In this document: positions 6,393 to 11,060 of the stretch, piece after piece | Layout: every line of letters starts with the position of its first letter | How positions within the stretch are numbered: the first letter of the stretch is position 1 | Translations under genes and position numbers: made by a program | Assembly: GCA_945901835.1 (NCBI GenBank) | Contig: CAMDMH010000045.1 | Coordinates: 1 to 11,060, forward strand | From: Devosia equisanguinis | GTDB lineage: Bacteria > Pseudomonadota > Alphaproteobacteria > Rhizobiales > Hyphomicrobiaceae | Direction: 5' to 3' | DNA: 11,060 nt | The notes under the pieces: generated by a model | Told to the model about the DNA's origin: nothing | The model's database searches: none | Seen by the model: only the letters and a program-made list of their open reading frames with translations

Positions 6393-6779
6393 ATGGCTAC
6401 AAGACTTCGCCACATTGCAATCATCGTTCCCGATCCGGAAACGGCCGCCAAGTTCTTCGAAGACGCCTTCGGCATGACGCGCGCGGGGACGGCTCGTCGC
6501 GGCATCTACATGACCGACGGCACAATGAACGTGGCGCTGCTCGGCAAGGAGGCTCCTGAGGAGGAGATCGGTCTCTATCACTTCGGCATGTGGGTCGACG
6601 ACCTCGATGCAGCCGAGAAGCAGGTCATCAAGGCAGGCGGCAAGTATCTCGCCGGCCGTCCGACCTCGCCGAACTCCTACTACGAGGCCAAATATCAGGA
6701 TCCGCTGGGCATCGTGTTCGACCTGACCCACAGCGGCTGGAAGGGCGCGGTCAAGGAAGTCGAGCCGGTCAAGTCCTGA
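6393..6779 (+). CDS. VOC superfamily (glyoxalase/bleomycin resistance/dioxygenase fold) protein
   Basis: This 128-residue single-module protein has two beta-alpha-beta-beta-beta halves. Metal-ligand candidates are His7 in RHIAI, His63 in YHFGMWV at the start of the second half, and Asp110 in VFDLTH, where many members have Glu. A fourth ligand is unclear. The family includes glyoxalases, epimerases and extradiol dioxygenases, and this small form cannot be assigned among them. ATG 6393 follows AGGG at 6381-6384 with good spacing. It is the first sizeable gene of the plus-strand cluster and is divergent from the TPP enzyme. The FAD monooxygenase follows after 141 bp, which contains no evident terminator. 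A metal-dependent step in the same degradative pathway is my inference from this context. Confidence 0.85.
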   Translation: MATRLRHIAIIVPDPETAAKFFEDAFGMTRAGTARRGIYMTDGTMNVALLGKEAPEEEIGLYHFGMWVDDLDAAEKQVIKAGGKYLAGRPTSPNSYYEAKYQDPLGIVFDLTHSGWKGAVKEVEPVKS

Positions 6780-6920
6780 CGAGGGCGAGGCATCGGCCAA
6801 CCGATCGACCCTCTTAGTCGAATGAAGGGCCGCGAGGCCGTGATTACCGGGCGCAGTCCCGAGCTTCACGACTTTGCAGCCTAGCGCATTCCTCCCGTCC
6901 ACGCCTTCGAACGAGCCCCC

Positions 6921-8156
6921 ATGCCCTCGAAAACGATGTCCTTGAAAAACGCTCCCGTCATCATCGTCGGCGCAGGGCCGGTCGGTCTTTGCCTGGCGCT
7001 GGCGCTCGCTAAAGCCGAAATCGCCTCGACCGTGATCGAGCAGCTCGCGGACGACAATTTCCTCGAGCAGATCCCGCGCGCCGGCACCAACCACGCCTCG
7101 ACGCTCGAGCTCTACGATCAGATCGGCCTCTACGAAAAACTCGAGCCGCGCGGGATCATCGCCCCGGTCTTCCACTACTGGGATCGCCCCGGCTGGAAGC
7201 GTATCGCTGAATTCGATCATGGCGTGCTTAAAAACGACACGCGGTTTCCCTACGCCCTGCAGTGCGAACGCATCAAGATTGTCGAGGAGGGCCTAAAGCT
7301 CGCAAAGGCTAACCCGCTGATCACGGTTCGCCTCGGCGTGGAGTTCCAGAGCTTCGAACACGATGCGAACGGCGTTCGCGCGACGGTGCTGAACGAGTCG
7401 GGCGAGCGCGAAACGCTGAGCGGCAGCTACCTCGTCAGTGTGGAAGGTGCACGCTCGATTGTCCGCAAAGATCTCGACATCGAATTCGAAGGCTTCACCG
7501 AAACCGAGCGGACGCTGAATATCGAGGTGTCTTACGAATTCCGGGACCACGGCTTTGCCGAGCGCAACTACATCTCCGATCCCGTCGAGTGGTCGAACCT
7601 ATTCCACTGGAAAGGTCCAGCCGACCGCTGGCGCGTGCACTTCCCCACCAAGCCGCACGAACGCGAGGAGGACATCCTCGCCGAGAGCAATCTGCGCCGC
7701 CTGCTCGATCGTTACATCGACTTTAAATCGCCCTACACCATCAGAGGATCGAACCTCTACACGGTGCACCAGCGGGTGGCGAAGAAGTTCCGGCAGGGCC
7801 GCTGCATCCTCGTCGGTGACAGCGCCCACGTGAACAGCCCGATCGGCGGCATGGGACTGAACAGCGGCGTGCACGACGCCTTCAATCTCGCCGGGAAGCT
7901 CTCTGAAATGATGCACCACGGCGGCGACGAGAGCCTGCTCGATCGCTACGAGCGCCAGCGCCGCCACATCGCGCTGTCCCACACGCAGGCCGATACGATC
8001 CAGAACAAGCGCCGGCTCGCGGAGCAGGAGCCAGCCGTCCGCCAGAAGAACCAGGATCAGCTCCGCCGCACATCGGAAGATCCGGAAGCTGCGCGCAAGT
8101 TCCTCCTCCGCACATCACTGTTCGACAGCTTGCGCGAAGCCGACTCGATCCAGTGA
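6921..8156 (+). CDS. FAD-dependent class A aromatic monooxygenase (PHBH-like fold)
   Basis: This 411-residue flavoprotein hydroxylase of the FAD_binding_3 type uses NAD(P)H and O2, typically to hydroxylate an aromatic ring. The dinucleotide motif GAGPVG is at 17-22. The second FAD motif, GDSAHVNSPIGGMGLNSG, is at 299-316, with the helix HDAFNLAGKL after it. The middle motif, usually DGARSxVR, reads EGARSIVRK here (175-183), so the Asp is Glu. There is no C-terminal thioredoxin-like extension, and the length matches short family members. No signal peptide or membrane segment is seen. ATG 6921 and ATG 6936 are both possible; neither has a strong ribosome binding site, and both leave the FAD motif near the N-terminus. 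It is flanked by the VOC gene and the solute receptor on the same strand, in a probable catabolic operon. Confidence 0.88.
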   Translation: MPSKTMSLKNAPVIIVGAGPVGLCLALALAKAEIASTVIEQLADDNFLEQIPRAGTNHASTLELYDQIGLYEKLEPRGIIAPVFHYWDRPGWKRIAEFDHGVLKNDTRFPYALQCERIKIVEEGLKLAKANPLITVRLGVEFQSFEHDANGVRATVLNESGERETLSGSYLVSVEGARSIVRKDLDIEFEGFTETERTLNIEVSYEFRDHGFAERNYISDPVEWSNLFHWKGPADRWRVHFPTKPHEREEDILAESNLRRLLDRYIDFKSPYTIRGSNLYTVHQRVAKKFRQGRCILVGDSAHVNSPIGGMGLNSGVHDAFNLAGKLSEMMHHGGDESLLDRYERQRRHIALSHTQADTIQNKRRLAEQEPAVRQKNQDQLRRTSEDPEAARKFLLRTSLFDSLREADSIQ

Positions 8157-8278
8157 GATGGCCGGATCATGCCGCTGCTCTTGCCTGATTCTGCTGCACG
8201 TTCTGCCAATCTTAAGAGCTTGCACGCGCGATCGGTCCGAAGCGAGATGCTGCGTTGAAGCAAAATCGGGGTGTGTAA

Positions 8279-9283
8279 ATGCAGAAGTCGATGAGTTGTC
8301 TCTTCGCCGGACTGGGCGCCTCGATCGGATTGGTCGCGGGCTTCGCCAATACCGCCGATGCCCAGACGCCGGAAGCCAGTTGGCCAAACCGTAACATCAA
8401 GCTGATCGTGCCGTTCCAGCCCGGCTCCAGCTCGGACGCGGTGGGCCGTGTCGTGGGCCAGAAGCTCGGCGAGCGACTGGGGCAGAGCATAGTCATCGAG
8501 AACCGCGTGGGCGCCAGCGGAAACCTGGGCACCGAAGGCATCGCGCGCTCCGAGCCTGACGGCTATACGATCGGCCTCGCCAACACGAGCACGCACGCGG
8601 TTGCGCCGAGCCTGTCGGCGACGCTGCGCTACGACCCCATCAAGGACTTCACGATGATCTCGATGTTGGGCGACAGCCCATTCGCGATCATCGTTTTCCC
8701 CGGTATGGCGGCAAAGTCGCTCAAGGATCTTCTCGACACCGCGCGGGCAAAGCCCAAGTCGATGAACTACGCCTCGGCCGGCCCCGCGAGCATGTCGCAT
8801 CTGGCCGGCGCATTGCTCGAGAAGACCACCAACGTCGAACTGGTCCACGTTCCCTATCGCGGCACCGGACAGTCGGTGATGGATCTGATCAGCGGCCGCA
8901 TCGAGATCGTGTTCGCAACGCTGCCGCCGAGCCTTCAGTTGATCCAGGAGGGCAAGGTCCGCGCGCTGGCTGTAACTGGGCCACGGCGCAGCGAGACGAT
9001 GCCGGATGTACCCACGGTCGCCGAGTCCGGCTATCCCGGTTTCGATGCGACGTTGTGGCAGGCTTTCGTCGCCCCGGCCGGCCTGCCCCCGGCGATCGCC
9101 AAGCGCTTGACGGAAGCGACCGTCGCCGTGATCAAGGACGAGGCTACCCGCAAGCTGCTGCTGGCCCAGGGCGTCGAGCCCGAGCCGTCCACGCCCGAGC
9201 AGTTGGGCAAGCGCATCGTCGACGACATCGAGAAGTGGCGCGTCGTCATCCGCGGTGCCAATATCTCCGTGCCCCAGCAGTAG
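8279..9283 (+). CDS. Tripartite tricarboxylate transporter-type periplasmic receptor (TctC/Bug family)
   Basis: This 334-residue secreted solute-binding protein has an N-terminal signal peptide with a hydrophobic core at about 7-22 and a likely cleavage after Ala28 (ADA before QTPEA). The mature part has the Bug hallmarks: KLIVPFQPGSSSDAVGR (41-57, Asp53 at the ligand site), YASAGPASMSHL (164-175), VPYRGTGQSV (191-200) and PDVPTVAESGYPGFDA (242-257). Family members bind carboxylates, amides or aromatic acids in the periplasm. No tctA or tctB membrane gene is in the window, so it is an orphan receptor, as is common for Bug proteins. The 122 bp ahead of it show no obvious promoter, and only a weak GGGG at 8268 supports the start. 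The GGT-like gene follows 27 bp later. Confidence 0.92.
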   Translation: MQKSMSCLFAGLGASIGLVAGFANTADAQTPEASWPNRNIKLIVPFQPGSSSDAVGRVVGQKLGERLGQSIVIENRVGASGNLGTEGIARSEPDGYTIGLANTSTHAVAPSLSATLRYDPIKDFTMISMLGDSPFAIIVFPGMAAKSLKDLLDTARAKPKSMNYASAGPASMSHLAGALLEKTTNVELVHVPYRGTGQSVMDLISGRIEIVFATLPPSLQLIQEGKVRALAVTGPRRSETMPDVPTVAESGYPGFDATLWQAFVAPAGLPPAIAKRLTEATVAVIKDEATRKLLLAQGVEPEPSTPEQLGKRIVDDIEKWRVVIRGANISVPQQ

Positions 9284-9310
9284 GGCGCCACTGCAGCAAG
9301 GAATCCGGCA

Positions 9311-10885
9311 ATGTCAGACGGCCAGACCGAACGCTCGTCCGTGCGCGCGCCCGTTTACGGCAATCGCTTCATGGCGGTCACGGGGCACGCAGCCGCGACG
9401 TTGGCGGCCGTCGACGTGCACAAGCGCGGCGGCAACATCATCGATGCAGCGATTGCCGCGTCTGCTTCGTTGGCCGTCGTTGTCGGACAGGCGACGACCA
9501 TCGGCGGCGATTGCTTTGTTCTCTACCACGAGGCCGCGACCGGTAAGCTGCATGCTCTCAACGCGTCGGGCGTCGCCCCGGCGGCAGCAACGCCCGACAA
9601 GTTCAAGGATGGCATGAAGGTGCACGGCCCGATGGCCGCGTGCGTACCGGGCCTCGTCCGCGCCTGGGAGACGCTGCACAAGCGCTTCGCCACCAAGCCG
9701 AGGGGCGAACTTCTCGCCGATTCCATCGAGGTCGCTTCGGGGCACCCCGTCTCCTACATCCTCGGCTCGCGTTTGCCCGAGGATTCGCCGGACCTCGCCA
9801 AGGACCCGGGCTGCGCAGGCGTCTACCTCCCCGGCGGAAAGTATCTGCCGCTCGGCGCGACGCTGCATCAGCCGGCCCTCGCCGCCACGCTGAAGCGTAT
9901 CGCCAAGGGCGGCGCCGCAGAATTCTACGAAGGCGAGACCGCGCGCCATATCGCCAAGGCCCATGCCGACGCCGGCGGCCTGATGACCACGGCCGATCTC
10001 GCCGCATACACCCCGCTGTGGGTTGACGCCGTCTCCACCGAATATCGTGGCCACCGCGTCTCTGTGCTGCCGCCGAACTCTTGCAGCGCGCTGCTCTTGA
10101 TGCAGCTCGACGGCCTCTCCGCGATCACCAGTTACGAACTCGCCGCCGATCCCGTGCGCCGCATGGCGTATCAGATGAGCGCGATGAAAGCCGCCTTCGA
10201 GCACGGCCAGCCGCTCGTCTGCGATCCATCTCTGATGCCGGATGCGACAGCGAAAATGATCGCGCCGGAAATGAAAGCCCGCATGCAGGCTGCGGTGCGC
10301 GCAATGTCGGCGAAAGGCAACGTGCCCGGCAGCGGTGGCACCGCGTGCGTACTCATTGCCGACAACGCCGGCAACATGATCTGCATCGTGCAGAGCATTT
10401 ACAATGTCTTCGGCTCGATGTTCATGGACCCGGCGACGGGCATCCTGTTCAATAACCGGATGCAGGATTTCGATCATCGCCCCGGACACCCCGGCAGCGT
10501 CGGACCGGGACGCCGCCCCTTCCATACGCTCTGCCCGATCATGGTCCACAAGGACGGCCGTCCGCGTTTCGCGCTCGCATCCCCCGGCGGCATCAGCCAG
10601 ACGCTGACCGGCGCGCAGTTGATGTTCGAACTGCTCGACCGCGGCAGCGACGTGTCGGCCGCCGTGGAAGCCCCCCGCTGGTGCAATCGCAAGGGCGGTG
10701 ACTTCCTGATCGAGCCGTTCTTCCCCGAGAGCATGCCACAACAGTTGGCCCAATATGGCCACAAGGCGCGGCGCGGTGGCGACCCGTATTTCTTCGGCTC
10801 GGCCAAGTGCATCGAGTGGCTCGGCAACGGCAATCTCGCCGGCGCCGGCGATCATCGCCGCGAAGCCTTTGTTGCGGGCGTATAG
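9311..10885 (+). CDS. Gamma-glutamyltransferase-family Ntn hydrolase, probably not a true GGT
   Basis: This 524-residue member of the GGT/acylase family is normally made as a proenzyme that cuts itself before a catalytic Thr. That residue appears to be Thr344 in GSGGTACVLIAD, which would give a large subunit of about 343 residues and a small one of about 181. Other family features are TTIGGDCF (62-69), NNRMQDF (381-387) and the oxyanion pair in ASPGGIS (423-429). The Arg that holds the gamma-glutamyl carboxylate in E. coli GGT (Arg114, in an FRE/YRE context) aligns by eye with Ser86 in NASGVAP, as in non-GGT acylase-like members. A different amide substrate is therefore likely. No signal peptide is visible, unlike periplasmic GGT. 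AAGGAA at 9298-9303 supports the ATG. The gene lies 27 bp after the Bug receptor, so they are probably co-transcribed. Confidence 0.88.
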   Translation: MSDGQTERSSVRAPVYGNRFMAVTGHAAATLAAVDVHKRGGNIIDAAIAASASLAVVVGQATTIGGDCFVLYHEAATGKLHALNASGVAPAAATPDKFKDGMKVHGPMAACVPGLVRAWETLHKRFATKPRGELLADSIEVASGHPVSYILGSRLPEDSPDLAKDPGCAGVYLPGGKYLPLGATLHQPALAATLKRIAKGGAAEFYEGETARHIAKAHADAGGLMTTADLAAYTPLWVDAVSTEYRGHRVSVLPPNSCSALLLMQLDGLSAITSYELAADPVRRMAYQMSAMKAAFEHGQPLVCDPSLMPDATAKMIAPEMKARMQAAVRAMSAKGNVPGSGGTACVLIADNAGNMICIVQSIYNVFGSMFMDPATGILFNNRMQDFDHRPGHPGSVGPGRRPFHTLCPIMVHKDGRPRFALASPGGISQTLTGAQLMFELLDRGSDVSAAVEAPRWCNRKGGDFLIEPFFPESMPQQLAQYGHKARRGGDPYFFGSAKCIEWLGNGNLAGAGDHRREAFVAGV

Positions 10886-10916
10886 AGCCCGTCCATGTTC
10901 CAGCGCAGCGCCCTCT

Positions 10917-11060
10917 TTATCCGACCGGAGAATCGCGAAGCGATTCGACCGGTCGGATCAGGTCGCGAACGCGGCCCGGCGCCAATGCGCCGTGACCCGA
11001 ATGTGAGACCGACTCCCGGTCGAGCCGTTCGATGAAAGACGCTACCTCGGCGCCGGCGCT
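10917..11060 (-). CDS. Possible C-terminal end of an unidentified gene entering from the right edge
   Basis: On the minus strand a frame is open from the window edge for 47 codons to a TAA at 10917-10919. It includes segments such as AEVASFIERLDRE and GRVRDLIRPVESLRDSPVG, with about 70% G/C at third positions. The mix of helix-forming and charged residues looks protein-like, and a gene converging on the GGT-like gene would fit the layout. I do not recognise it, 47 codons is short in GC-rich DNA, and its last codons lie in a perfect inverted repeat. An alternative is a plus-strand gene starting at ATG 11032. Confidence 0.3.
   Translation of the reverse strand, partial: SAGAEVASFIERLDRESVSHSGHGALAPGRVRDLIRPVESLRDSPVG
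10919..10958. repeat. Long two-part inverted repeat downstream of the GGT-like gene
   Basis: ATCCGACCGG (10919-10928) pairs with CCGGTCGGAT (10949-10958). Inside it, GAATCGC (10930-10936) pairs with GCGATTC (10940-10946) around a GAA loop. Together they make 17 base pairs broken by a 1x2 internal loop. It sits 33 bp after the stop codon of the GGT-like gene, where a terminator is expected, but no T-tract follows on either strand. It may act as a factor-dependent or 3'-protective hairpin, or be a dispersed repeat. The inner arms each contain a GANTC site. Confidence 0.6.

Noticed and set aside
6294..7220. 308-codon minus-strand open frame
   Set aside because: It covers the VOC gene and the start of the monooxygenase on the opposite strand. 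It has no motif and no ribosome binding site, so it is a shadow frame.
8157..8278. A promoter or terminator between the monooxygenase and the Bug receptor
   Set aside because: I could find no stable hairpin with a T-tract and no convincing -35/-10 pair in the 122 bp, so nothing is called.
9314..10855. 513-codon minus-strand open frame
   Set aside because: It is the mirror frame of the GGT-like gene. That gene has clear catalytic motifs, while the antisense product has no recognisable motif and low-complexity composition.

Overview
The window is about 11 kb of GC-rich DNA. Codon use, protein families and several best-remembered homologues point to an alphaproteobacterium, most likely of the Hyphomicrobiales (Bradyrhizobium/Afipia/Xanthobacteraceae-like). 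This is an inference from gene content; there is no rRNA or other marker gene. I see no tRNA, CRISPR array, insertion sequence or phage gene.

Layout. (1) 1-415 is a long non-coding leader with several inverted repeats. It precedes an MFS metabolite:H+ symporter (416-2041) that carries a large cysteine-containing periplasmic insert and ends in a clean intrinsic terminator (2072-2111). (2) 2242-4351 is a two-gene signalling unit: a metallophosphoesterase, then a Ser/Thr protein kinase fused to a universal-stress-protein (USP) domain. The kinase reading frame appears to have lost one base near 4337, because the missing last USP strand is encoded in another frame just downstream. (3) 4352-4503 is a convergent intergenic spacer with a C/G-rich hairpin. 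(4) A thiamine-diphosphate enzyme of acetolactate-synthase type lies on the minus strand (4504-6105). (5) Divergent from it, a plus-strand cluster encodes a VOC/glyoxalase-fold protein, a class A FAD monooxygenase, a periplasmic TctC/Bug-type solute receptor and a gamma-glutamyltransferase-like Ntn hydrolase (6393-10885). (6) The right edge holds a long hairpin that overlaps a possible minus-strand partial gene.

How it may work together. Regions 4-5 look like a catabolic module: Bug protein for capture of a carboxylate, FAD monooxygenase for hydroxylation, VOC protein for a metal-dependent step, TPP enzyme for C-C cleavage or decarboxylation, and GGT-like enzyme for amide hydrolysis. No substrate can be named. 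The same 14-bp dyad, CGCAA-N4-TTGCG with an all-A/T spacer, occurs at 102-115 upstream of the MFS gene and at 6273-6286 between the TPP enzyme and the VOC gene. This suggests one regulator may control the transporter and the catabolic module together. The other notable points are the kinase-USP/phosphoesterase pair with its apparent frameshift, and the GGT-like enzyme that lacks the usual substrate-binding arginine.
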